Counted from the stretch's first letter, positions 1 through 11,343 are shown. The stretch is 64,000 nucleotides of DNA from Isoperla grammatica (GCA_945910005.1 OX246737.1:81338773-81402772); one strand, 5' to 3'. Translations and numbers: made by a program. The notes: generated from the letters alone by a model not told the origin.

Positions 1-11
1 CACGTGCAGCA

Positions 12-1643
12 ATGTGTGATCCATCCGTTTTCCCCCCATTCAATCCGAATTACGCGCACAACGTTGGCTTCAGGTGGGAAAAATGGTTAAAGCGATTTGA
101 TATCTTCATAAAAGCCTCAAATATAAACAATGCCGAGCGGAAAAAGAACATGTTTCTATTCTTCATGGGTGAGGACACCTATGAGACCCTCGAGTCACTC
201 CCAGGCGAGCAACCAAGTGAGGATAGTGAGACATACGAAACACTAGCTCAACGTTTGTCTGCGCACTTTAAGCCAAAAGTGAACACAGACTTTGAAATAT
301 TTACATTCCGGCAAGCAAGTCAGGCCACTGATGAGACCGTGGATCAGTTCTATGAACGTCTGCTAAAGCTCTCCAAACATTGCCAATTTCCAAATGCAGA
401 AAGCGAAATCAAGGCGCAAATCATCGCACATACCACCAACAGGCGCATACGACGATATGCCCTGCGAGATTCACCGACCCTAGCCGTCCTTCTAGAGACT
501 GCTAGAACATACGAAGCGACAGACAATCTCGCCCAGCGTATGGAAGAAATTTCATTAAGATCACGATCTAGCCCGTATGTTGAATCGCTGAACGCGGCCC
601 AATCTAGGCCTATGCAGCAAAGCCACGGGCAACAAAATCAACCGCGACAGCCACTTCAAAATTATTCTAGGCCTAACGCAAATAGTACCAGCACCACGCA
701 GAGCAAGCCTAGCCCTAGGCCTACACACAACCCAGGCCCCAGGGACGACTCATCTCAGCAAAAAAAATGTTTCTTCTGGGACCTATCCTGGCCGCATGAG
801 GGAGGACGCCTAGCCTGTCCTGCCTACCGAAAGACATGCTCAGTATGCAACAAACAGGGTCACTATGCCAAGGTATGTAAATCGACAAACTATCCTAGTG
901 TTGCCTACTCTACCACGGCAGACACAGTAGACAACTCTAGGCCTAACGAGCAGGCCACAGAACGGTACAATTCATCGTCGGATGAAGAGATTTTCACAAT
1001 TTTTGCGGCAAACCATTTGTCCGGAGGCACTCCCAAAGTTACTCTTGGAGTCAATGGGACACAAGTGACATTCATTTTAGATACCGGTGCATCTGTATCC
1101 ATCATCAGTGAACACATACTTGCAGAATCTAAAATTCCATACAAAACTGTAGAAACGAATACAAAAATATTCTCTTACGGTGCAACAGAGCCAATGCCGG
1201 TAGTGGGATGTTTCGTAGCCGATCTCAGCAGTCAGGGAAACTCAATTCAAGCAACACTGTATGTTGTAAAAGGGAACAGTGTCCCACTGCTGTGTTATTC
1301 TTCGGCAGTCAACCTTAATCTAATCAAGATCAAAACTCAAGAGGTAGGCCTAGCAACACACTCTACCTCTCCGAGTGATACATACCATAAACAATTCCCA
1401 AAAGTCTTCTCGGGAATTGGTAAACTCGAGAACTACCAGGTTCATCTACACATCGATCCGAGCATTCAGCCAATGGCTCAAAAGCACCGACGAGTTCCGT
1501 TTCACATACGAAAGGCTGTAGAAAAGGAAATCACACGCCTAGAGGAAATTGACGTCATTGAGAAGGTTTATGGCCCTACGCCATGGGTATCGCCGATTGT
1601 ACCTGTCCCTAAACCAAACGATCCCGATACGATTCGTATATGA
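12..1643 (+). pseudogene. Gag, protease and start of reverse transcriptase (Gypsy, broken)
   Basis: Residues 1 to about 180 form a retrotransposon Gag capsid-like region with helices around WEKWLKRF and TVDQFYERL. A Q/N/P-rich linker follows, then a CX2CX4HX4C zinc knuckle (CSVCNKQGHYAKVC, near residue 278) that binds nucleic acid. The aspartic protease motif FILDTGASVS is at about residue 356. The tail (VHLHIDPSIQP to PVPKPNDPD) is the N-terminal part of reverse transcriptase. The frame ends at a TGA at 1641-1643, where the next RT block should continue. A short deletion there removed the first catalytic-Asp segment of RT and shifted the frame. The ATG at 12 has the Gag start typical of the family, so I take it as the true start. 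Confidence 0.9.
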
Positions 1644-2869
1644 GGCAGCCTAACTTAGCAATCAAACGAGAGCGACACATAACCCCGACAATTGATGATC
1701 TGATATCATCACTCAACGGAGCAAAAGTTTTCTCCAAACTAGACTTAAATGAAGGCTACCACCAATTCCAGCTGGACGAAGACTCTCGGTTTATAACCAC
1801 ATTCTCCACGCACGTCGGGTTACGGAGGTATAAGCGCCTTAACTTTGGAGTAAACGCGGCGAGTGAAATATTCCAAAACACGATTCGCCAAGTTCTTATC
1901 AATATCGAAGGTGTCATAAACATCAGCGACGACATACTGGTGTACGGCCAAACTCAAGAAGCCCATGATAAAGCGTTAGTCCTAGTTCTACAACGACTAG
2001 AGGATTCTAACCTCACTTTGAATCCAAAGAAGTGCTCATTCAGCCAATCAGTACTTAACTTCTTTGGACACCAGTTCTCTTCACAAGGCATTGAAGTTGA
2101 TCCCAGCAAAGTACAAGCAATCTCTGCAATGGGTCCACCGAGAAATGTAACAGAAGTTCGCAGCCTACTCGGGATGCTGCAATTCTGCGGAAAGTTTATT
2201 CCCGACCTGTCCTCCACCAGCGCGCCAATCAGACGTCTCACGATGAAAGACGCTGATTTCCAATGGGATTCGGAACAACAGGTGGCGTTGGATAGACTCA
2301 AACAACAACTTCAGTCTAGCGAAGCGCTAGCATATTTCGATGCATCAAAGTCACTACATTTAACGGTCGATGCGGGGCCAAAAGGACTTGGAGCAATCCT
2401 CTCACAAAGACATTCAGAGGAACCAGACGAGGTAATCGCGTATGCAAGCCGAGCCCTTACATCAGTTGAAGAACGTTACAGTACGATTGAGAAGGAAATG
2501 CTAGCCGTTGTATGGGGAGTGGAACACTTACATCTATACATCTTTGGAGCAAATGACTGCACCATACACACGGATCACAAACCTTTAGTTCATATCTTGG
2601 GAAACGCCCGCTCTGTGACATCTGCTCGACTTGAACGCATGACTCTTCGACTTGTGCCTTACTCATACAAAATCGTGCACAAGCGAGGAACCGAGAATCC
2701 CTCAGATTACATGTCACGTCATCCTTTACCCTTCGAAAAGACGTCGTCTAGAATTTCAAAGTCACCTAGCGAATACGTCAACTTCATCATCAAGAACGCG
2801 ATTCCGAAAGCCATGTCCTTAGAAGAAGTGAAACTTGCCACGAGCCATGCAAAAACCTTCAGGATCTAA
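1640..2869 (+). pseudogene. Reverse transcriptase and RNase H (Gypsy, broken)
   Basis: This continues the polyprotein in another frame. Visible RT blocks include VFSKLDLNEGYHQ, the variant catalytic motif SDDILVYG (near residue 97), and NPKKCSF and FFGHQFSSQGI of the thumb region. RNase H follows with Asp in LTVDAGPKG, Glu in YSTIEKEMLAVVWG and Asp in IHTDHKPL, so its catalytic triad looks complete. The block ends at a TAA at 2867-2869 after a one-base shift near 2851-2856. The ATG at 1640 is an accident of the deletion, not a real start. Confidence 0.9.
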
Positions 2870-4248
2870 CCAACATCATCTATTCACCTAACCCCCACAC
2901 AGAAATTCGCAAACACGACAATCTGCGACCGTATTGGAGTATCATCCCGGAAATCACTATGGCAGATGGTATCGTCCTTCGCGATAATAGAATAGTGATA
3001 CCCGATAGCCTACAAGACACAGTCATACAACTTGCTCACCGAGGACATCTTGGCATTGTCAAGACTAAACAATTAATAAGAACCAAAGTTTGGTTCCCTG
3101 GAATCGACCGTAACGTAGAAGAAGCCATCAAAACCTGCCACCCTTGCCAGTCGATCACGAAATCTAATTCAAGGGAACCACTCATGTCAAGTACACTACC
3201 AATCAATCCATGGGAAGACCTGGCAATTGATTTCGATGGACCATACCCAAACGGCAAATATCTGATGATAGTCACCGACGAACACTCGCGATACCCAGTG
3301 GTAGAAATCATTTCATCAACAAAGGCAGACATAGTCATTCCCAAGCTACAGCGACTGTTCGCTATGTTCGGTATACCACGCCAATTGAAATCAGACAACG
3401 GTCCCCCTTTCAATGGCCAAGCATTTGCTGATTTTGCATCATCGCTCAACTTTCGTCATCACCGCACCACTCCATTATGGCCTGAGGCAAATGGACTAGC
3501 TGAGAGAAGTGTTCAGAACTTGCGTAAGACTGTACTGGCTGCTCACCTATCCAACCTAGACATTCGAACAGAACTTGATGCATTCCTGCTTAATTACCGA
3601 GCAACTCCACATTCCACAACGGGTATCCCACCCTACACTGCTCTATTCGGAAGACCGGTGAAGACCACCCTACCTCAACTCCCTTCTACGACAACTTCCG
3701 AAGAGAAATCATCAATGGCAACCAAAGACGCAGTCAACAAACAGAAATACAAGGCATATGCTGATTCAAAACGCAAAGTTTCAGAAAGCAGATTCAAAGT
3801 TGGTGACAGTGTACTCGTCAAGAACAAGAAAACGAACAAACTGTCACCCGCTTTCGATCCCATTCCATACATTATCACATCAGTCAATGGATCAAAACTA
3901 ACCGCTTCACGATCCACAAACTCCATCACCCGAAATTCATCCTTTTTTAAGCCATACCACATATCAAAACACCACATTCCTGAATCCCTGAAAGGAGATA
4001 ACACTTCAGAAGAAGAAGAAGAAGAAGAAGAGGAACTTCACAATCATGAAGATAATCGTGACCAATTGTACCGCCAAGCAAGAGACTTGAACATTCCAGA
4101 CGATCCAGACGACGCTTCGGAAGAGGAAAGAGAGGAACCTCCAAATCATCAAGAGAATCATAACCAATTGGAGCCCCGAGTCCCGGCACCCCAGCGTCAG
4201 CGACGAAACTGCCGGCCTCCAGCGTACCTGGACGCCTATGAACACTGA
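2854..4248 (+). pseudogene. Integrase (Gypsy, 3' part of pol)
   Basis: The integrase frame is open from about 2854, earlier than its first ATG at 2959, and is continuous with RNase H once the one-base shift is allowed for. The N-terminal zinc-binding module has H...H in AHRGHLG and CHPCQ. The DDE core shows Asp in LAIDFDGPYPNG, Asp in KSDNGPPFNG and Glu in PEANGLAERS. A conserved NYRATPHSTTG block and a C-terminal DNA-binding region follow. The tail has an unusual run of nine glutamates from a GAA/GAG-rich stretch at 4011-4034. This part has no internal stop. Confidence 0.9.
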
Positions 4249-4250
4249 AC

Positions 4251-4446
4251 AGATAAGACTAGAAAGCACTTCATGCAGATGTCATCTTTGACATTAGTTT
4301 AGTGCACTTCATGCAAATGTCATCTTTGACATTATAGACATTAGTTTCAGATAAGACTAGAAAGCATTTCATGCAGATGTCATCTTTGACATTAGTTAAG
4401 TGCACTTCATGCAAAGGTCATCTTTGACATTATGGACATTAGTATA
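4251..4446 (+). repeat. 98-bp tandem duplication in the Gypsy 3' untranslated region
   Basis: Two direct copies begin at 4251 and 4349 with AGATAAGACTAGAAAGCA and differ at a few bases. Each copy carries two shorter internal repeats of the type TTCATGCARATGTCATC. It lies between the pol stop and the purine-rich tract. Confidence 0.85.
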
Positions 4447-4476
4447 GTACATTCACATAATTTGAAACATCAATGT

Positions 4477-4686
4477 AAAAAGGGGAGGACTGTCATATCC
4501 ATATGTTAAGAAAATACAGCCTTCTAATGCCATGTTATCCACAGCCTTCCAAATAGCCATAAAGTCTGACTGGGACTGTACTAGAGGTTGGTTAGCAATG
4601 GCGGACAATAAAGCCAAGTGTGAATGTTCAACGCTACTCAATATTATCATTCATCCTGCAATCCTATCACCTTTTCATACATAACA
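4477..4686 (+). repeat. Polypurine tract and 3' LTR of the Gypsy element
   Basis: The tract AAAAAGGGGAGGAC (4477-4490) is the expected plus-strand primer. The LTR starts TGTCATATCC at 4491 and ends CATACATAACA at 4686, giving a short 196-bp LTR. It contains an AATAAA at about 4606 that could serve as polyadenylation signal. There is no second LTR in the window to compare. Confidence 0.85.
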
Positions 4687-4839
4687 GTCCCAAGATTACT
4701 TTACACCTGCTTTCGTCACATCCGGGGCAGTCGTAGCCAACCGGCGAACCGCCCGAGACACACAAGCGCCAATATCGATCGCTGATTGGCTACGAACCAG
4801 TCGCCCGTGACGAAAGCATGTGTAAGGTAGTCTTGGGAC
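4687..4839. mobile_element. Foldback MITE of about 153 bp
   Basis: The ends are inverted repeats. The left arm begins GTCCCAAGATTACTTTACAC and the right arm read in reverse begins GTCCCAAGACTACCTTACAC. Similarity continues with small gaps through TGCTTTCGTCAC and TCGTAGCCAA. The left end touches the last base of the Gypsy LTR, so either the retroelement inserted at the MITE edge or a few bases of MITE end were lost. No target duplication can be read. The superfamily is unknown. Confidence 0.75.
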
Positions 4840-6075
4840 ATCTATAAGGCCCTACCTAGGCCTAGACCTACTATATTCACCACTGAAACCTGGGCCTAGC
4901 CTAGGCTAGTAAGTATGCCTAGGCCTACATGGTCAGTTGTACAAGGCCTAGGCCCCTAGGCCTATCCAGGCATTAACATTTACTTGATAAACACTGAGCA
5001 GTATGAAGAAGAATTCGGCATTGAATATGTTTACCACGCAAGCCAAGCTCGAGCTCACTAGCTCGGTATCTGTTTACCACGGACTACGTTTATGAAACGA
5101 GCCGAGCTCGGACTACTCGGATCGAAAGGACATAATCCGAACCGAATTTGCGTGATAAATACCTAGGTTCGATCCCAACTCGGCGCGGTAGGGAAGCCGT
5201 GTCAGCGCGCTTCTTGCGATCTCAGATTTGCGTGGTAAACGTATGCGGGCCGAATCTCATTAGGTGATCGATCTCACTGCCATGAAAAGTACACGTTTCT
5301 TAAGGTCAAGGTCTACTTGATATTCGCCTAGCGGAGGCTCGTTCTCCGCTAGGCGGAGATCAAGTAGACCTTGATCTCCGATCAGCTGTTGCGCGGCAAA
5401 TGTAGCATTGTGGCATGTTTAGGCCTACATAACCAAAGGATCTCTTGTTCACAGCCATCAGCTTTCTAAAAAAAATTCTGGAGCCGTTTAACTTATTTCT
5501 TTTCAAACCGCAAATTATTAAAATTTACCTGTCTCATAAATATATTAAAAAACATAGCTGCAACTTTAGCATGTTGCTTTATTTCGTAGGCACTTCACGT
5601 TGACAGCTGTTACCTACGACGCCTCCTTTCAAGCAAGCTGAGTCTGAGCTGGGGGGTGCGGTCTAAAAGTGCGTGATAAACATGTAGGCCTAACCTACTG
5701 AGACCTTAGTTTGAGTTCGATCTGAGTAGTCTGAGATCGGCTCGCTTGATAAACGTAGTCACAGACTTTGAGATTGTACTAAATACTACAGGTCTGGTTC
5801 GTGCTGAAAAAGAAGGCGTGGTTAACCGCTTGCTGAACGTACGTATGTAGGCCTATGCAGTTCGGTCTGCATGGGCCAATGTTTATCACGCAATTTGAGA
5901 TCGTACTTGAAATCTAAATCAGTCACATAACTTCAAACTCCCATGTTACCCTCCAGGTAACCATATAGCTTTTTGAGTTTAAGTGGTCACTCATATCTAG
6001 GCCTGGGCCTGGTTAGAACCCTGTGGAAGTCATAATAAATTATTGAACCTGCGGATTGTGATTTTTATTTTACAG
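4840..6075. other. Non-coding stretch rich in AGGCCTA and GTTTAYCACGCAA motifs
   Basis: No supported exon. Three things stand out. First, AGGCCTA and its overlaps cluster at 4850-5000. Second, a 13-nt motif GTTTA[T/C]CACGCAA or close variants recurs in both orientations (for example about 5024, 5149, 5227, 5670 and 5882), as expected for ends of nested small inverted-repeat transposons. Third, there is a perfect-looking hairpin at 5306-5374. The upstream exon or exons of the BEN-like gene could lie here or before the Gypsy element; I cannot place them. Confidence 0.5.
5306..5374. repeat. 69-bp hairpin repeat (CGCCTAGCGGAG family)
   Basis: The left arm TCAAGGTCTACTTGATATTC with CGCCTAGCGGAG pairs with the right arm CTCCGCTAGGCGGAGATCAA with GTAGACCTTGA around a loop of about 7 nt. 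The same core arms occur at 54479-54556, so this is a dispersed palindromic element and not a chance hairpin. Confidence 0.75.
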
Positions 6076-9000
6076 ACAGCACTGTGGAACTAAGAAAAGT
6101 AGAGCAAGAGCATATGACAAAGATTGGGCACCACCTTGCACAAGTTACCATAGGACGTGCTGCCAGGCGTGATATTTTGAATTCAAAGAGAGTGCAAAAA
6201 GACCTGCGAGCCGATGTCCAAAAAGATTTGTTCTCTGGAATAAATTCGCTGCAACCTATTGGTTGCAGTGAATCAATAGGACCAATGGGTTGCAGCGAAG
6301 ATGAGTTTTTGACACCACAGGGACCTCGAGCGATAGCGTGTCCCGTGACGTTTCCTGCAATGAATGAGCCCGCTCATTTTGTAGAGCTAGGTGCTCCAGA
6401 GAACAATTCAATAGATGTTGAATTTGCTCGACCTTCAACATCATTTCACACGCCTGAACGTCACAAAGAGCCTGTCGGTAATACCAATATGTGCATTTGT
6501 AAGGAGCTTCTACAAAATGGTAAGCCTAAGTAATAATTATGTAAACTTCATAAATGCATTAGAGATAGATCTATTCTATGAAATGTAAATCGTTCGTTAA
6601 CTCGTAATAGGATGTTTTTGTCCCTTTTTTAAATTGGTGTAATATTTTTTCCATTTTTCATTTTTTTTTTTAAATTTTGATGACAATATTAAGGCCTTCT
6701 AAATTTTAACAATTTTAGATATAAAAAATTTAAAATAAATAACCCACCGACATTTTTTTTTTTTGTAATGTAGGCCTAATGGTTCGTTTACAGCTACGCG
6801 TTGCAAGCGTTGAGAGCGAAGCGAGGGCACGAGGTTCGCGTTGGCCTGTTTACTGCGACGCGAGGCGAGGGAAATAAATAGGCCTAATGGCGCGCTTAGC
6901 AGTATGGCAAAACAGCAGCATGAGTACGAAATTCAATGAATCTTCGCCGTAGGAATATAATAACATGGTTTCACCTAAATAAAACATTTCTTGACCAATC
7001 AGAGTATTTTGCTTATGTACGTCCACTGTATTTGAAAAGACGTGCGTTTGATTTAACGAAAATCCAGAAAACTAGACTAGGAAATGAGGTTAGGAGTCCA
7101 CAGCAAATTTTTACCGTAGATGTATGGTTTTTACATGATGTCGTTTCAAGCTTTCGATGTACCTCTGTCTCGTATTGCGGCGTTATTAAAAATAATAACA
7201 TTGTTCAGGGAAGAAGTTATCTCTGAAGATGCATGTTTATTATTTTGAGGTAATATTCAACTGTCAAGTCCTAGAACCCTAGGCCTAGTTCGGCACTGCC
7301 ACTTATTACGTGTTCGGCATATAATCGAGGTGGCCGTGGGGAGGCGCGACGCGAGAAAACATAAACTTGAACCATGTCTGGCGCGAAGGTTTTCTCCTCG
7401 CGAGCTCGCGTGAAACTCGGCCGCTGATTGGAGCTCGCGCCTTCGCCTAGCTCCCAACGCGTAGCTGTAAACCCACCATTAGACTTACACACAGAAAATG
7501 AAATATTGCCCTACTTATGTTACGGAAAATGCTTTCTATTGTGTGCTTGGTACTGGAATTAATTGGCTGTAGGTTAGATTGGAAATCATTGTTCACAGTT
7601 TTCCTGGCTGCACCAATTTTTACACTGGCCTATTGTAAATTTTGAGCTACCCTTACATAAGTGCTAGGCCTATTTAGTATTTAGACTATAATTTTAATTT
7701 TTCTGATTTTACTTGTACGTGTAGGCCTATCAAAAAAAGTTCTTAAAGACAAGCACAAGTTGCCTAAGCAGATTTAATATTTAGGCATACCTAACGTACT
7801 TCCTTTTTTTCAGCAACACCCCAGAACATCCAATTCTTGCAGATGTTCCTGAATCTGTTAAAGACAGCCCAAACTGTAAGTGTTGGCTTTTTTATTACAT
7901 ATTTTTAATTAATGCTGGCCATAGAAAATCGATATTAAGATGCGATATCTCTATATAGGCCTATATATCTTGGCCTCCTATCCAATTTTATAGTAGGCCT
8001 AGTCAAAATGTAGAAAATTATGAAATAAATAAATAATCATCATTGTTATAAAAGAATAAAAAAAGAAGCATCTTTAGAAGCATCTGTAGCCTATTCCTAA
8101 TTAAAATAAAAATCTTCGACGCTCTGCCAGCTTTATCAAACCTTAACCCTGCCTTACTGAACGTTGAACCTTGGTTAGTTTATTAGTTGCTGTACATATT
8201 TATCTATATGTATTTATTTAAATTTACAGGGAATACCTGATGATAACCACCACACCACACAACCAGGACAACCAGACAACCAGGAAGAAGTATTAACCCC
8301 TGAGCCTTCTGCCGGCTCAAGCCGCCGTAGCTCTACAAAGAAATGTGTTGGTGATGAGGTAGGCCAAATATGCAATTTATTTTACCTACCAATAATTAAT
8401 AGATAATTTTTTGACTCAAAGCCATCATTTAATTTATTTTACAATTTAGTAATTGGCAAGGCGCGAATTTTAAAATATTTAGCACTGGGTGAGTGCTAAA
8501 TTCGAGCCCTGGTAAAAGGTATATGCTCGTCTTTTATAGAGCAAAATGGACATGCAAATATTTGAAGCTGCTGGGACAAATTCTGTTAAATATAGGCTAA
8601 GACAAATAACATTATCATTTGCTATTGTCAACAAAAATAATGAATACATCTTGGACTAGAGCTTTTAGGTACTAAACAGTGCAATAATTTGTAATTTCAC
8701 TGGTCAATAATCATTTGTAGAGTTAGGTCTGCTAGGTTGGTGCTAAAATAAAATATAAACTCAAGTTGCTAGGTACCTACTTATTGCAATAACCATGATA
8801 TAATCATCGATTGTGGTTCTACTTGAAGCATACTTTAAACCAAACCAACCATGTACTTACTGTAATCCAATTTAAACTTGCAGGAGGCTAAGTATCTAAT
8901 TACAAGTAAAGCTGTATGTAAGATTTAACCTAATTGCACAAGTGTTGTTTTGTTTTAGGTTGAATTAGTACCTGGCACAGGAGTTTTTATTAGCAAAACA

Positions 9001-10252
9001 AAAAAAAGAGAGGCTTTGCTGAAGCACGTTAATAACCCCGAGGCCCTTGCCCGTGCCCTGTACTCGGCCCTAATTCCTGACCTAAAAAATACAGTGCTGC
9101 GAAAATTGGACGTATGCAATACAGTGCAGGCTGTGGAGTGTAAGTTAAATTAGATACATTGCCATTGTGTTTAGACCAGTGTCCCGTCATTTTGAGTGAT
9201 TTAGATAATGAAGTTCTCTTATTTTAGCTGTGCATATTAATAATTTTATTATCCTTGGTTATCCTTTGCAGTGTTTGTCCGAAATTTGGTTGAATGTAAA
9301 AATAAGGATCTGACGCCTACAAAGAAGCTGGCCATCCCAAACTTCCGCAAGGTGTTATACCGGAAAGCGGCTACAATGCGCAGGCAAGAAAAGCGTGCCG
9401 CAGAGCCTCGATATGGATACTCAAAACAGCAGATACTGCAGATTGAGTACGTACAGTATATCAAGTTCATTTCATGATATTACTCTTCCTTTTAACTATG
9501 TTTAGAGGCCAATGTAATAGTCGTTTGTGCTGATACCTTGCAATCATATGTAGTAGTTTTTGCTAATTGCCTTACATGGCAATTGAGCCAGAATTTGATT
9601 GAATTTGATGTGAACTAATTCAGGCATTTTTATAATGCTTAAATACACCTTAACTAGCTAGCCTACCTAAAAAATTCACTATCACATAAAGATCTGCATC
9701 TGGGATTTTCATTCATAATCTACGTAAAAAAGTATCAGCTCTAGCGACCGAGTAGGTTAACTGTAAATACACATTTATTTATTTATTAATCAATAATTAT
9801 CGATCAGTTATCAATTTAATATGCACATTTAGGCCTTGTTTATATTAAAGTCTATATTAAATGGCTACCCTATTGAAAATAATGAAGTTTTAGTGCCTGT
9901 GAAACTAATATAAGAGTTTGTTTTTTTTTAGTTAGAAGCGGTTTCAAATTGGCCTTTTTTTAAAGTAATCTTCTTTCCAATTACCTGTATACCAATTCTT
10001 TAAATTGATATTTTAATCTCTAAACTTATAACGATATCTACCCTAAGTAAAATGCCATGTTTAATTTTCAGTATGCCGCCCGCCCCGAAAAGACAAAAAG
10101 CAAATGCAGCACAAGCCACACCACCCCAGCCAGCACAAGCCGCACCACCCCAGCCAGCACAAGCCGCACCACCCCAGCCCGCACCAGCGACACCACCTCA
10201 GCCCACAACGAGTGATCCCACAGAGGGAAACTTAATTTCTTGGGAGGATTGA
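6076..10252 (+). CDS. BEN-domain-like protein, six visible exons, 5' end not seen
   Basis: Six exons with consensus borders keep one open frame: 6076-6519, 7814-7875, 8230-8358, 8959-9139, 9272-9446 and 10072-10252 (stop TGA at 10250). Donors are GTAAGC, GTAAGT, GTAGGC, GTAAGT and GTACGT. Each acceptor has a pyrimidine tract and CAG or TAG, and all phases agree. About 389 residues are encoded in the window. Exons 4 and 5 (VPGTGVFISKTKK, NNPEALARALYSALIP, then the helix around VQAVE-LFVRNLVE) have the spacing of a BEN domain, a DNA/protein-binding fold of chromatin and transcription factors. A basic stretch (RKAATMRRQEKRAAEP) follows. The last exon is a P/Q/A-rich repeat built on an AQAAPPQP unit. 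The first visible exon starts in phase, so at least one upstream exon is missing. The family call is from pattern only. Confidence 0.65.
6777..7481. mobile_element. TIR element of about 705 bp in the first visible intron of the BEN-like gene
   Basis: The left end TAATGGTTCGTTTACAGCTA and the reversed right end TAATGGTGGGTTTACAGCTA match at all but three positions and continue through CGCGTTG. If the element is taken from ATGG to CCAT, the flanks are TA on both sides, as for Tc1/mariner-type insertions, but this is not decisive. The interior has GC-rich ends and an AT-rich middle. A 96-codon frame at 6936-7226 has no recognisable domain. I regard it as a non-autonomous DNA transposon of unknown superfamily. 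Confidence 0.65.
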
Positions 10253-10267
10253 CTTTTATGTTATTAG

Positions 10268-11335
10268 TAGGGCTCCATGAAAATGGTTTTATTTTTTATG
10301 AACATTCGTTTTAAAAAACCAAGATTTCGGTGTTAAGGCCTATTGCCACTTTGGTGGTTTTATTTTATTTTTCGTCAATTTTAGGCGTGTAGGTCTAGGT
10401 ATATTTACAAAAATTAAGAATATAATATAAATATAAGAATACTATAATATAAAATATAAATATTAAGAATAACTATGATATTTTATTTTGGCAGCAGTCT
10501 GCTGCAAAGGAACAGCCGCAGATTAAATGCTTTAGTGGTTTCCAAAATAAATTCGTTTTTATTCTCTTTTACCTTTTTCGCTGGCGCGAACGACTCACCA
10601 ACAGTCAATTGCCGCTTCCACGACACTCGGTCTTTTTGTTTTGAACGTTTATGCACATCACTAGCAATGTGTTTGGTGAACGTGTCTTTTTTTCCGCCTA
10701 AAGTCTTTTATCGCAATATCTGCACATCAAGATCTTATTATCATTAACATAAAAACCCTCTTTACTAAATTCGATACATCTTCTACTCGGCGTAACACTG
10801 GGTTTAGGCATTTTAATTTGCAAATTACTAGCTGAGAAAAACGTGCACGAACAACAAGTGGTAGCCTTATTCGGGTTACCTCAGAAAACACACGAATACA
10901 TGAAATATGAACCTGAAACACTCCGCTCTGAGCGCTCCGTATGTGATCCAAGACGCGAGCGAGACTGCCTACGTCACGACAAGGCCCACGTAAAATGGCG
11001 GCACCAGTACCAGTCGGTAAGCGGCTAGCACAAGAACTTCTTTATCGACTCGCCTGAATTTCAACACAATGGTGGCCAAAACCCCGCAAATTCAAATTTT
11101 GACATAAATATCGCGATATTTTTTAGAGTTCGTGATCTAAATGTGTTTTACCGATATTATTCGCGTGGAAAGTGTTGAAATGCAAATATTTCGCTAAGCA
11201 GGAGAATTTGCGTTAAATAGCAATTCAAAAATTACATATTTAGGTTCTCATGAACATAACACACCCACATTTGCTGAAAAAATGCAAAATATAACAATTC
11301 GCGTTATCGCGCCTCGCGAATTTCACGGAGCTCTA
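10268..11335. mobile_element. hAT-like non-autonomous transposon next to the BEN-like gene stop codon
   Basis: The ends TAGGGCTCCATGAAA and, in reverse, TAGAGCTCCGTGAAA agree at 13 of 15 positions. They are flanked by GTTATTAG (10260-10267) and GTAATTAG (11336-11343), an 8-bp target duplication with one mismatch, which is the hAT length. On the minus strand at about 10740-10570 the translation contains KDTFTKHIASDVHKRSKQ, which looks like part of a BED/CGGBP1-type zinc finger, interrupted by a stop. It begins 16 bp after the upstream gene's stop and so probably provides that gene's 3' UTR. Confidence 0.65.
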
Positions 11336-11343
11336 GTAATTAG

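Larger units (their letters stand above)
1..4686 (+). mobile_element. Ty3/Gypsy LTR retrotransposon (Mag / K02A2.6-like), 5' end outside the window
   Basis: Gag, protease, reverse transcriptase, RNase H and integrase follow in Ty3/Gypsy order, then a duplicated 3' untranslated segment, a purine-rich tract and a short LTR of TGT...ACA form at 4491-4686. The left LTR and primer-binding site lie before position 1, so the 5-bp target duplication cannot be checked. The integrase resembles proteins annotated as K02A2.6-like in animals. The coding region is broken at about 1640 and about 2855, so this copy cannot encode a full polyprotein. Gag carries several AGGCCTA heptamers that are also common in the flanking host DNA. 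Confidence 0.93.

Noticed and set aside
6936..7226. 96-codon frame inside the intronic TIR element
   Set aside because: No recognisable transposase motif and no homologous frame nearby; it may be a remnant but cannot be supported.
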